From: Chitinimonas prasina
GTDB lineage: Bacteria > Pseudomonadota > Gammaproteobacteria > Burkholderiales > Chitinimonadaceae
NCBI RefSeq assembly: GCF_030160395.1
Contig: NZ_BSOG01000002.1
Coordinates: 1,252,947 to 1,316,946, forward strand
DNA: 64,000 nt
Reading direction: 5' to 3'
Under the pieces are notes generated by a model. The model searched no databases. It had not been told where the DNA came from and worked only from the letters and a program-made list of their open reading frames with translations. The translations under genes were made by a program, and so were the position numbers. Numbering within the stretch: the stretch's first letter is position 1; the number at the start of each line of letters is the position of its first letter. Shown in pieces: positions 34,249-42,602 of the stretch.

Positions 34249-36090
34249 ATGAAGGTGTATAGGAGAATTGGCTTGCTGTGCCTTGGACTCGCACTGGCCA
34301 GCCAGGCAGAAGCAGCCGTCAAGAATGTGCGTATCGTGTGGGAAGCCAACCCAAGCAGCGAAGCCATCATCGGCTTTTCGCGCAGTGGCTCGGCCGGCTC
34401 CAGCGGCCAATACGTCAAGTACGGTAGCAGCACCACGGAAAGCAGTTGGCAAAACAGCGCCACTGCCATCAAACGCACCTTCAAGAGTAGCCTGGACAAC
34501 TACTTTGTCCGACTCACCGGCCTGACCGCCAATACCGAGTACTATTTCCGCGCCTGCGATAGCACCGGCTGCACCGAACCCTACTTCTTCCGCACGGCCC
34601 CCAGCGCACCGCAAGGGCTTACCTTCATTGCGGGCGGCGATTCACGTACCAACCGCAGCCAACGCCAGCAGGGCAACCGGCTGGTGCAGAAAGTCCGGCC
34701 TCACTTTGTCATGTTCAGTGGCGACTACACCGATAACCATAGCGCCAGCGAGATGGATACCTGGCTCACCGACTGGCTGCTGACCTACACCCCGACAACC
34801 ATCAACGGCGTGGCTTACAAGCAAGCCTATCCGCTCATCCCCACGGTGGGCAACCACGAGGCATCGGACATGAATTTCATGTGTTCGGTGTTTGGCGTAG
34901 ATGCCGATCGCAACGGCAGTTGCTCGCTGCGCGACAGCTACTATGCGCTCAATGTCGGCAACCTGTTGCGTATCTATACCCTCAACACCGAGTTCGGCTC
35001 CAGCCAGGCCAATGATCGTACGGCCCAGCGCAACTGGCTGAACGGCGACCTGCCGGCCAATGGCACGAGCGCCCAATGGCGCTTGGCTCAGTATCACAAG
35101 CCCATGTTCCCGCGCAGCTCGTCCAAGCCAGCAGTGCACCAGATCGCACTGGATTGGGCACAGGTCTTCTACGACTACCGCATGAATCTGGTCAATGAGT
35201 CCGACACCCATATCGCCAAGTACACCAAGCCGGTAAGGCCCAACGGCAGCGATTACCAGGAGGTCAGCGCCGGCACAGTCTATATCGGCGAGGGCGCCTG
35301 GGGCGCACCAGTGCGCACGGCAGACCGCAGCTCACCCTGGATAGTCGATCAGGGCAGCTTTGCCCACCTGAACGTGATACAGGCGACAGCAAGCAATGTC
35401 GATATCCGTACGGTGTACCTATCCAGCGAGCCTAGCACCAGCACGCTGAGCAAAGGGGGCCGCGATGCCGACCCACTGGCCCTGCCAACCGGCTGGAGCC
35501 TGTGGGACTCGGCCGCCGTCGGCAATGTCTTCAGCCTCAAGCGGGCCGCCAACAACCTGACCGAGCTGAACGAAAGCACCAGCGTGCCCGGCCAGAGCAT
35601 CAGCCTGAGCGCCACCCGCGACGTAACCGTCTCCAGCAGCGGCACCCTGCAAAATGGCAACACCGTGCTAGCCGATGGCGACGACGCCGGCAAGCAGTTG
35701 CGCGCCCTGCTGGGCTGGGGGCTGACCAGCGTCCCCGCCGGCGCAACAGTGCAGAGCGCCTCGATCAAGCTCAACGTGGTCGATCCATCCAGTGGCAGCT
35801 ACAACCTCCATGCCATGAACAGCAGCTGGAGCGAAACTACCGCAACCTATGCCCAGACCTCGGGCGGTACGCTGATAGGCAGCGTGGTGCCATCCAGCAA
35901 CGGCAGCGCCAGCATTACCCTCAATGCCGCTGGCGTGGCCATGGTGCAAGGCTGGCTCAATGGCAGCATGGTCAACCACGGGGTGGTCCTGTCCAGCGGT
36001 GGTAGCAGCAATGGGGTGGATTTCAGTTCGCGCGAAAGTGGCAATGCCGCGCAGCTTTTGCTGAACTTCACCGTACCCACCACGCGCTAA
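34249..36090 (+). CDS. Secreted purple-acid-phosphatase-like metallophosphatase with DNRLRE-like domain
   Basis: AAAGGAGG precedes the ATG at 34249; the product has 613 residues with a Sec signal peptide ending SQAEA. Residues about 23-125 form a fibronectin-like domain typical of purple acid phosphatases. The calcineurin-like core shows GGDSRTN, FSGDYTDN, PTVGNHEASD and QYHKPMF, the expected metal and substrate ligands. About 150 C-terminal residues (455-613) form a beta-sandwich of the DNRLRE type found in secreted and polysaccharide-binding proteins. The enzyme likely removes phosphate from extracellular organic substrates. A terminator follows, so it is probably monocistronic. Confidence 0.87.
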   Translation: MKVYRRIGLLCLGLALASQAEAAVKNVRIVWEANPSSEAIIGFSRSGSAGSSGQYVKYGSSTTESSWQNSATAIKRTFKSSLDNYFVRLTGLTANTEYYFRACDSTGCTEPYFFRTAPSAPQGLTFIAGGDSRTNRSQRQQGNRLVQKVRPHFVMFSGDYTDNHSASEMDTWLTDWLLTYTPTTINGVAYKQAYPLIPTVGNHEASDMNFMCSVFGVDADRNGSCSLRDSYYALNVGNLLRIYTLNTEFGSSQANDRTAQRNWLNGDLPANGTSAQWRLAQYHKPMFPRSSSKPAVHQIALDWAQVFYDYRMNLVNESDTHIAKYTKPVRPNGSDYQEVSAGTVYIGEGAWGAPVRTADRSSPWIVDQGSFAHLNVIQATASNVDIRTVYLSSEPSTSTLSKGGRDADPLALPTGWSLWDSAAVGNVFSLKRAANNLTELNESTSVPGQSISLSATRDVTVSSSGTLQNGNTVLADGDDAGKQLRALLGWGLTSVPAGATVQSASIKLNVVDPSSGSYNLHAMNSSWSETTATYAQTSGGTLIGSVVPSSNGSASITLNAAGVAMVQGWLNGSMVNHGVVLSSGGSSNGVDFSSRESGNAAQLLLNFTVPTTR

Positions 36091-36125
36091 ACCCCTAGCC
36101 TAGCGGTAACGCTATTCGACCTAAC

Positions 36126-36157
36126 GGCCCGCATGCTGACGCATTGCGGGCCTTTCC
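36126..36157 (+). terminator. Rho-independent terminator after the metallophosphatase gene
   Basis: GGCCCGCA pairs with TGCGGGCC around an 11-base loop and is followed by TTTCCCCTT, 35 bases after the stop codon. An ATG inside the hairpin (36133) would extend the next gene, but the hairpin argues for the later ATG. Confidence 0.75.
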
Positions 36158-36168
36158 CCTTAACCGCC

Positions 36169-37758
36169 ATGCCCCTGCACAAACCCCTTACCCGCATCGT
36201 CATCCTGCACTGGCTGGCACTGCCCTTGCTGTTCGCCAGCCTGGCCAGCGGCGCGCGCATCCATATCAGCAGCCGCCTGGACGACCTGCTCCCGGGTATT
36301 GCTCATTGGCTGCCGCAAGGTGATGTTTATGGCCTGCACCTGCTGCTCGCCTGCTGCTGGCTGGTACTGGCCAGTGCCTATGGCACCCACCTGTGGCTGA
36401 ACCGCGCAGCTCGCCCATACAGCACGGCGGGTCGGATGGCCCCCTACAACCGTGGATTGATCCAGGCCCTGCGCTGGCTGCTGCTGGCCTTGCTGCTGCT
36501 AGGGCTGGCAATCTATCTGGCGGGCAGCGCAGCGGCGGGCGGCTGGCTACTATGGGCCCATCGCTGGCTGGCCTTCACCTTGCTGGCCTGCTTCATCCTG
36601 CATATGGTCATGCAGGCCGGCTGGACGCCCTGGACACAGCTACGCGCCATTGTTCTGCCACGGCTGACATGGCAGGCCTGCGTCGTCACGCTGCTGGCGA
36701 TACTTGGCATCGGCACCGCTACCTGGCTGTTGCGGCCCACTTGGCAGCAGGCCACCACTGCCGTGCTGCCTGTCGGCAGCATCGCCTTGTCCGAGACCAT
36801 CACCGTCGATGGCGCAAGCACCGAAGCCGCCTGGCAACAGGCAGCCGCCCGCACCGTCGAAACACTGGGCGTAGGCCGCGAACAGGCCGCCATACCGGTG
36901 ACAGTGCAGGCACTCAGGCAGGGAGAAGTCATGTACTTCCGATTCAGCTGGCCCGACCCCACCCCCAGCCTGCAGCACCTGCCCTTGATCAAGACACCCA
37001 CAGGCTGGCAGATCAAGCAGCGCGGCCTGAACCAGCACGATGAAACCCTGTACTACGAAGACAAGCTGGCCATCATGTTTGCCAACGATGCCGCAGCGGC
37101 AGGCAGCGGCAGCATGCAGTTGGGCCACCAACCGGTACACCGGGCGCCACCACATGCGACGGGCAGGGGCTATCACGCAGCCCAAGGTGGCGGCCTGATC
37201 GATGTATGGCACTGGAAAGCCGTCCGCACCCACGGCTTCAACCAGCTGGACGACAGCCATTTCGGCTCGCCCTACCCAGTGGTTCCCGGCGATACCCGCT
37301 ACACCGCTGGCTACAAATCCGACCCGCTGCAAGCCGGCGGTTACACCGAGAACTGGGCCTGGCCGGGCGAGGGCAACATCCGCCCCAAGCGCCTGCCGCG
37401 AGATCCCGCCCTGCTGACGCGCTTCCAGCAGGCCAAAGCAAACGATCCAAGCGTGTACTGGGGTATGTCCTGGTATGAATCCATGCCCTATGACAGCAAG
37501 GACGATCACTACCCCGTCGGCACCCTAATGCCTTCGGTACTGTGGAAGACCGTGTTCGAAGGCGACAGGGGCGATGTGCAGGCTGCAGCGCAGTGGCAGC
37601 AAGGCCGGTGGACGCTGGAGGCCGCCCGCGGCATCCAATCAGCCTCGCCGTTCGATCTCGATCTGGTGGATGGGCTCTACCTGTGGGTGGCCGTGTTCGA
37701 CCACGCCCAGATCCGCCATAGCTATCACCTGCGGCCCTTGCGATTGCGCTTCGATTGA
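36169..37758 (+). CDS. Cytochrome b561-type membrane protein with ethylbenzene-dehydrogenase heme domain
   Basis: The ATG at 36169 is chosen because the earlier ATG (36133) lies in a terminator. The 529-residue protein has about five membrane spans in its first 200 residues, with His residues placed for heme (LHW, GLHLL, AHRW, LHMVM), like a b561/formate-dehydrogenase gamma unit. Residues ~215-529 resemble the EB_dh heme-binding subunit of ethylbenzene/DMSO-type dehydrogenases: VDGASTEAAWQQA, YYEDKLAIMFAND, WHWKAVR. It probably passes electrons between quinones and a periplasmic partner, but no catalytic molybdoenzyme is nearby. The stop overlaps the next gene's possible leader. Confidence 0.82.
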   Translation: MPLHKPLTRIVILHWLALPLLFASLASGARIHISSRLDDLLPGIAHWLPQGDVYGLHLLLACCWLVLASAYGTHLWLNRAARPYSTAGRMAPYNRGLIQALRWLLLALLLLGLAIYLAGSAAAGGWLLWAHRWLAFTLLACFILHMVMQAGWTPWTQLRAIVLPRLTWQACVVTLLAILGIGTATWLLRPTWQQATTAVLPVGSIALSETITVDGASTEAAWQQAAARTVETLGVGREQAAIPVTVQALRQGEVMYFRFSWPDPTPSLQHLPLIKTPTGWQIKQRGLNQHDETLYYEDKLAIMFANDAAAAGSGSMQLGHQPVHRAPPHATGRGYHAAQGGGLIDVWHWKAVRTHGFNQLDDSHFGSPYPVVPGDTRYTAGYKSDPLQAGGYTENWAWPGEGNIRPKRLPRDPALLTRFQQAKANDPSVYWGMSWYESMPYDSKDDHYPVGTLMPSVLWKTVFEGDRGDVQAAAQWQQGRWTLEAARGIQSASPFDLDLVDGLYLWVAVFDHAQIRHSYHLRPLRLRFD

Positions 37759-37766
37759 GGCCCGCC

Positions 37767-38354
37767 ATGCAACGCCTGCTCCCGCTCCTGGCCTGGTTGG
37801 CCTGCACGGCCGCCGCTGCCGACGAATCCCGCTACCAGAAACTGACGTCCCAAGGTACGACGCTGCCGCCCCATCTCGGCCCCTGGGCCTGTATTGTGGA
37901 CAAGCAGACAGGCTTGGTATGGGAGAACAAGACCGACAACGAAGGCACCCATCTGGATGCCGCCACCTACTCCTGGTTCGATGCCGCCAGTGGCACCGGC
38001 AAGGCCAAGTCCGGCAGCTGCATCAATACCAGGCTGCAGGTCATCCCCTGCGATAGTAGCGATCTGATTGCCCAGGCCAGGCGTGAGCGCTGGTGCCAGC
38101 GCAGCGACTGGCGCCTGCCCAGCGCGGCAGAACTGCAGGGATTGCTGCTCGATACCGGCTTTATCGGCAATCCACGCATCGCTACCGGCTTCTTCCCGCA
38201 TACCGGCCGCTTCCCGTACTGGAGCGCCGACTTGCGGCAGAATGCGCGCAATGAGTACGAGGCCAGACTGGTTCACTTCGGCAGCGGCCAGAGCCTGTGG
38301 CTACCGACGTCGGCAGCAGCGCGGATACGCCTGGTGGCGGGGCCCAGCCGATAA
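37767..38354 (+). CDS. DUF1566 (Lcl C-terminal-like) secreted protein
   Basis: The ATG at 37767 gives 195 residues with a short signal peptide (MQRLLPLLAWLACTAAA). The rest has the DUF1566 pattern: VDKQTGLVWENKTDNEG, WRLPSAAELQGLLD-like segment and FPYWSADL, ending in a strand-rich tail. Four Cys residues could form disulfides. DUF1566 proteins are secreted, often linked to adhesion or collagen-like lipoproteins; the role is not known. The start is 9 bases after the b561-type gene, so they are one transcript. Confidence 0.82.
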   Translation: MQRLLPLLAWLACTAAAADESRYQKLTSQGTTLPPHLGPWACIVDKQTGLVWENKTDNEGTHLDAATYSWFDAASGTGKAKSGSCINTRLQVIPCDSSDLIAQARRERWCQRSDWRLPSAAELQGLLLDTGFIGNPRIATGFFPHTGRFPYWSADLRQNARNEYEARLVHFGSGQSLWLPTSAAARIRLVAGPSR

Positions 38355-38416
38355 GCCTTTGGCCTGCCATCGCCCTTGCGCCCGCCAAGCCGCGTAGCAC
38401 TGCTGTAGACGGCCGC

Positions 38417-38680
38417 CTAGTTCTGCCCCAGCCCGCCGCTAGGGGATGGATCAAACCCATACGGCAGCACGCCCTCGGCGTAAGGGGCCTCTGCCAGCCA
38501 CAGATGCGCCGCCAGCAAACCCATTTGCGCCCTTGGGGCAAAACCCGGCGGATACACCGCCCTGCCCTGCTCATCGCACAGCTGCCAGTCACCGCCATGC
38601 TGGCGGCAATAGTCCGCCGCCAGGCGCTCACTCATAAAGCAATGCAGGGTATTGGTATCGAAACAGAGCGCAAAAACCAT
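38417..38680 (-). CDS. Small protein of unknown function (87 aa) at the end of the hisC operon
   Basis: GGGAGA precedes the ATG at 38680. The 87-residue product (MVFALCFDTNTLHCFMSER, ADYCRQHGGDWQLCDEQG) has four Cys, no membrane segment and a Gly-rich tail; I do not recognise it. It follows hisC by 25 bases on the same strand and is convergent with the DUF1566 gene. Confidence 0.6.
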   Translation of the reverse strand: MVFALCFDTNTLHCFMSERLAADYCRQHGGDWQLCDEQGRAVYPPGFAPRAQMGLLAAHLWLAEAPYAEGVLPYGFDPSPSGGLGQN

Positions 38681-38705
38681 CTGCCAGTCTCCCGCGCCAG
38701 TAGGT

Positions 38706-39806
38706 CTAGCCCCCCAGCGCTGCTTCCAGCACGGCAATAAAACGCGCGTTCTCTTCAGGCAGGCCGATGGAAACGCGCAGGCTGTCTCTCATACCATAGT
38801 TCGTCAGCGGCCGAATGATGACCCCTTGTTCCAGCATGTACTGGTTCAACAAGGCCCCGTCGCCGACGTGGAAGGTGATGAAGTTGGCGTGGCTGGGTAT
38901 AAAGGGGATGCCGAGCCGGATGAATGCCTCGGTCAGCTGTTGCATGCCAGCGGTGTTGATGCGGATGGTCTCTCGCAGGAATTCGGCATCGTCCAGTGCA
39001 GCGACAGCCGCTGCTTGGGCAAGGGCGTTGACGTTGAATGGGCGGCGCACCCGGTTCAGCAGCTCGGCCACGGCTGGGCTGGCGATACCAAAACCGATAC
39101 GCAACCCTGCCAAGCCATAGGCCTTGGAAAGCGTCCTGCAAACCAGCAGATTCGGAAAACGCTGCAACAGCGCCAGGGTATCGCTGCGCTTCTCTGGCGG
39201 TAAAAACTCGACATACGCCTCATCCAGCACCACCAGCACCTGCGGCGGGCAGCTTTCCAGAAACTCCAGCACATCGCCTGGCCGGCACAGCGTGCCGGTG
39301 GGATTGTTGGGGTTGGCGATGAACACCAGCTTGGTATCGGGCTGGATGGCCGCCAGCATGGCTCCCAGGTCATGGCCATACTCCACGGCCCGAACTTCCA
39401 GGCCTCTCGCACCGGCGGCCTGGGTCGCCAGTCTGTAGTAGGCGAACGCATACTGCGAATAGACCACCGTGTCCGCCGGTGTCACGAAGATGCGGGCAGC
39501 GAGTTCCAGGATATCGTTGGAGCCGTTTCCCAGTACGATCTGCGACGGCTGCACGGCAAAACGCCGGGCAATGGCGGCCTTGAGCGCATAGCCATTGTCG
39601 TCTGGGTAGCGCGTCAGGCCATCCATGGCCAACAGCATGGCCTCGCGCGCCTTGGAGCTGAGGCCTTGCGGATTCTCGTTGGATGCCAGCTTGATGATGC
39701 TGGCCGGGTCCAGATTCAGTTCTCGTGCCAGATCAGCGATGGGTTTGCCGCCCTGATAAGGTGCAAGGTCACGGACATGTTGGGGAGCTAGCGGGCTGGA
39801 TGACAT
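38706..39806 (-). CDS. hisC: HisC, histidinol-phosphate aminotransferase
   Basis: The 366-residue PLP enzyme starts at 39806. Marks: LASNENPQGLS, GNGSNDILELAARIF, NPNNPTGT, and the active-site lysine in TLSKAYGLAGLRIGF. It converts imidazole-acetol phosphate to histidinol phosphate and in many betaproteobacteria also serves aromatic amino acid synthesis, in keeping with the serC-pheA-hisC context. It lies 15 bases after a nucleotidyltransferase gene, on the same strand. Confidence 0.95.
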   Translation of the reverse strand: MSSSPLAPQHVRDLAPYQGGKPIADLARELNLDPASIIKLASNENPQGLSSKAREAMLLAMDGLTRYPDDNGYALKAAIARRFAVQPSQIVLGNGSNDILELAARIFVTPADTVVYSQYAFAYYRLATQAAGARGLEVRAVEYGHDLGAMLAAIQPDTKLVFIANPNNPTGTLCRPGDVLEFLESCPPQVLVVLDEAYVEFLPPEKRSDTLALLQRFPNLLVCRTLSKAYGLAGLRIGFGIASPAVAELLNRVRRPFNVNALAQAAAVAALDDAEFLRETIRINTAGMQQLTEAFIRLGIPFIPSHANFITFHVGDGALLNQYMLEQGVIIRPLTNYGMRDSLRVSIGLPEENARFIAVLEAALGG

Positions 39807-39821
39807 AAGGCTCTCGGCAGA

Positions 39822-40400
39822 CTACTCGTGCAGGATAGTGAGCAGGGGCCAGCGTGCGGCATAACGCTTGTCGGCAATCCGCTGGCGATAGGTTGCGATA
39901 CTGACATGTGCCGGGTTGCGCCGCACCAGCAGGCCGAACAAATCCTCCAGACCCAGGGGGGCGACAAGCTGCAGCTGGTCGGCATGATCAAGCCAGACAC
40001 CGACTGCCGTCGCCGTCTCCGGCCAGCTCGCGATGCCCTCCGCCAGACTGGTGATGGGTGCCGTCGGGTGGCCAAAATAACGCTCGAACCAGCAATGCAC
40101 CTGCGCTTGGTTGCTAACCTCCCACACCAGCGACGGCACGAGCCCGGTCAGCCGAGCCTGCAGGCCGGCATCATGTGCTGTATCGGTGACCGTGGCATCG
40201 AAGTAAACCAGGTCCACATCGGACTCAGGCCAGGGTTGCGGCGTGCGGCCATGTGCCGCGTCCCAGACCATATTGCGCACCACCCCGGCCGCCAGGCACC
40301 AATCGGGCAGCTCCAGCGTACGTGCGGCGCGCAAGGCCGCCATCAGCCATGGGCTAGCCACCACCAGGGCAAGCAGGCGTGCCGCCAGATCCGGCTGCAT
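39822..40400 (-). CDS. Nucleotidyltransferase family protein (COG3575 type)
   Basis: The 192-residue protein shows the pattern of the NTP_transf_6/COG3575 family: WCLAAGVVRNMVWDAAHG, then SDVDLVYFD with the metal-binding aspartates, WEVSNQAQVHCWFERYFG, and a C-terminal TYRQRIADKRYAARWP. The family is predicted to be a nucleotidyltransferase of unknown substrate. It sits 3 bases after a LOG gene and 15 before hisC on the same strand. Confidence 0.9.
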   Translation of the reverse strand: MQPDLAARLLALVVASPWLMAALRAARTLELPDWCLAAGVVRNMVWDAAHGRTPQPWPESDVDLVYFDATVTDTAHDAGLQARLTGLVPSLVWEVSNQAQVHCWFERYFGHPTAPITSLAEGIASWPETATAVGVWLDHADQLQLVAPLGLEDLFGLLVRRNPAHVSIATYRQRIADKRYAARWPLLTILHE

Positions 40401-40403
40401 GGC

Positions 40404-40991
40404 TCAACTTTGCGCCAGCGACACCTTGGCCGCCCAGTCACCCTCGGGTGCCTGATGCTGCCGCATCTTGTCCAACAGCTCGGCCGGGTTGTCTGCAACA
40501 TGGAACAAGGCTAGGTGGCCGGGCTTGATAAAACCCTCCTGCTCAGCGTGGTGTATCCAGGCCAGCAGTGGGTCGAAGTAGGCCGCCACGTTGAGCAAGC
40601 CCACGGGCTTGCCATGGATATGCAACTGCGCCCAGGTCAGTATCTCGAACATCTCGTCCAGCGTACCAAAACCCCCCGGCAGGGCGACAAAGCCATCGGA
40701 GCGCTCGGCCATCAGCGCCTTACGGGTATGCATGCTGTCGACTTCTATCAGCTCGGTGGAATCCGGGTGCGCCAGCTCCTTGGCCACCATAAAGCCCGGT
40801 ATCACCCCCACCGTCTCGCCGCCTGCGGCCAATACGGCATCGGCAACAGTACCCATCAGGCCGACTCGGCCCCCACCCCATACCAGCGTCAGATCCTGCT
40901 CGGCCAATGTCTGCCCCAGCAGGCCGGCCGCCTCACGATAGGCAGGCCGCTTGCCGAACGATGAACCACAGAATACGCAAACCGACTTCAT
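40404..40991 (-). CDS. LOG family protein (cytokinin riboside 5'-monophosphate phosphoribohydrolase type)
   Basis: The 195-residue protein has the Rossmann start VCVFCGSSFGKRPAY, the GGGRVGLMG loop and the signature PGGFGTLDEMFE with the catalytic Arg/Glu around it. Bacterial LOG proteins remove ribose 5-phosphate from nucleoside monophosphates. It opens the LOG - nucleotidyltransferase - hisC operon. A 288-base gap separates it from pheA. Confidence 0.93.
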   Translation of the reverse strand: MKSVCVFCGSSFGKRPAYREAAGLLGQTLAEQDLTLVWGGGRVGLMGTVADAVLAAGGETVGVIPGFMVAKELAHPDSTELIEVDSMHTRKALMAERSDGFVALPGGFGTLDEMFEILTWAQLHIHGKPVGLLNVAAYFDPLLAWIHHAEQEGFIKPGHLALFHVADNPAELLDKMRQHQAPEGDWAAKVSLAQS

Positions 40992-41279
40992 TTCATGACT
41001 CTCTGTCTATTAGGAACCGTGGCGGGCGCACCTGCCGCCACCTTGAAAACCTGCATCCATGAGGCTCATCTGCAGACCAGCCGGCAATACGGGATATGAC
41101 GGCTGCCTCGGTGGCGCCGCCATTTTGACCAGCCCAATATTGCCGCAGCGTGTGGGCCACCTGTGTGTACCAAGCCTATAGTCTGCCGCGCTAGCCACTA
41201 CCACGCAGTGCAGCCAGCCATCCGTGCCGGCGGCGTAGATGAGGCAGAGGCCGCTATCCCCTGCCGCCTGTACTTGATA

Positions 41280-42353
41280 TCAGAGCACCGCCACCGGGTA
41301 GGCACCCAGCACCTTCACGAAGGCCGCGCGTTCACGTAAGGCATCCAGCGTCTGCTGCACCCGCGCCTCACCGGTATGGCCTTCGATGTCGACAAAGAAG
41401 ACGTATTCCCACAAGCCGGTACGCGAGGGGCGCGATTCGAACTTGGTCATGGAGACGCCATGCTCGGCCAAGGGGCTCAGCAATTGGTGGACCGCGCCAG
41501 GCTTGTTCTGGGCGGACATCACCAGGCTGGTCTTGTCGCGACCACTGGCCGTCGTGTGGTGGTAACCCAGCACCAGGAAGCGGGTAGTGTTATTGGGCTC
41601 GTCTTCGATATTCTCGGCCAGCTTGAGCATGCCGAACTTCTCCGCTGCAGCGTCGCCGGCAATGGCGGCACATTGGGTATCCAGACTGGCCAGGCGCGCG
41701 GCTTCGGCGTTGGATGACACCGAGATACGTTCCACCTCGGCGGGCAGGTTCTTGTTCAGCCACTCATGGCATTGGGCCAGCGATTGGGCATGCGAATAAA
41801 CCCGGCGTATGCCGTCAAAGCTGGGGTCCTTGCGCAAGAGGTGGTGGTGGATGCGTAGCACCACCTCCCCACAGACCTGCAAGGGGGTGTTCACCATCAG
41901 ATCCAGGGTACGGCCCACGGCCCCCTCGGTGGAGTTTTCGACCGGCGCCACCACATAGTCGGCACTGCGCGCCTCTACCACCCGGAATGCTTCGTCTATG
42001 CTGGCACAGGCCTGGGTAACGGCAGCATGGCCAAAATGCTTGATGGCGGCAGACTGGCTGAACGTACCCTCGGGGCCCAGATAGGCGATGGTCAGCGGCC
42101 GCTCTATGCTGAGGCAGGCCGACATGATCTCGCGGAACAGCTTGGCGACCGATTCGTCCGGCAGCGGCCCCCGATTGGTCGCCTTGATGCGCGACAGCAC
42201 CTGCGCCTCGCGCTCGGGCCGGTAGACCAGCCCGCCCCCCTTGATCTCGCCTATGGCGCGGGCATGGCTGGCGCGCTCGTTCAGCAGTTCAAGAATGCGG
42301 GTATCGAGTGCATCGATGGCGTCGCGGTGGGATTTGAGTTGTTCATCAGACAT
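41280..42353 (-). CDS. pheA: PheA, chorismate mutase / prephenate dehydratase
   Basis: The start at 42353 gives 357 residues; the longer frame to 42413 has no supporting site. Residues 1-90 are an AroQ chorismate mutase (DALDTRILELLNERA, then YRPEREAQVL). Residues ~95-270 are prephenate dehydratase (YLGPEGTFSQSAA, VVAPVENSTEGAV, NNTTRFLVL). The end is an ACT domain (SLVMSAQNKPGAV, KFESRPSRTGLWEYVFFVD) for feedback by phenylalanine. It makes phenylpyruvate. The small membrane peptide gene precedes it at 129 bases. Confidence 0.96.
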   Translation of the reverse strand: MSDEQLKSHRDAIDALDTRILELLNERASHARAIGEIKGGGLVYRPEREAQVLSRIKATNRGPLPDESVAKLFREIMSACLSIERPLTIAYLGPEGTFSQSAAIKHFGHAAVTQACASIDEAFRVVEARSADYVVAPVENSTEGAVGRTLDLMVNTPLQVCGEVVLRIHHHLLRKDPSFDGIRRVYSHAQSLAQCHEWLNKNLPAEVERISVSSNAEAARLASLDTQCAAIAGDAAAEKFGMLKLAENIEDEPNNTTRFLVLGYHHTTASGRDKTSLVMSAQNKPGAVHQLLSPLAEHGVSMTKFESRPSRTGLWEYVFFVDIEGHTGEARVQQTLDALRERAAFVKVLGAYPVAVL

Positions 42354-42482
42354 GCTGCACCTTGGCGAAAGCGCACCAGGCATAGGGTGGTGCGGGACGG
42401 ATGAGCATAGCATGGCTTGGCAGTGCTGCTTTATGCCAGCTGGGCCTATAAGACATTGCCGAGTTTCGCACCAGCCATAGGC

Positions 42483-42602
42483 TCAAAAACCGCACATGGC
42501 CCATAGATTGGCTAGCACCACCTGGGATTCGGGCCGGATATAGGCGGCAAACACCGCCGCCAGTGCGGCCGCCACCAGGCACCAGCGCATCCAGGGTCTC
42601 AT
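42483..42602 (-). CDS. Tiny membrane protein (39 aa) coupled to the MFS transporter
   Basis: The ATG (42602) overlaps the stop of the MFS gene as ATGA. The product MRPWMRWCLVAAALAAVFAA plus a 19-residue tail has one hydrophobic segment and a conserved-looking end (IRPESQVVLANLWAMCGF). Coupling, a single membrane helix with positive N-side and the same direction as the transporter suggest a small accessory protein. The length makes it easy to miss; similar small genes next to such transporters are known to me only from memory. Confidence 0.55.
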   Translation of the reverse strand: MRPWMRWCLVAAALAAVFAAYIRPESQVVLANLWAMCGF

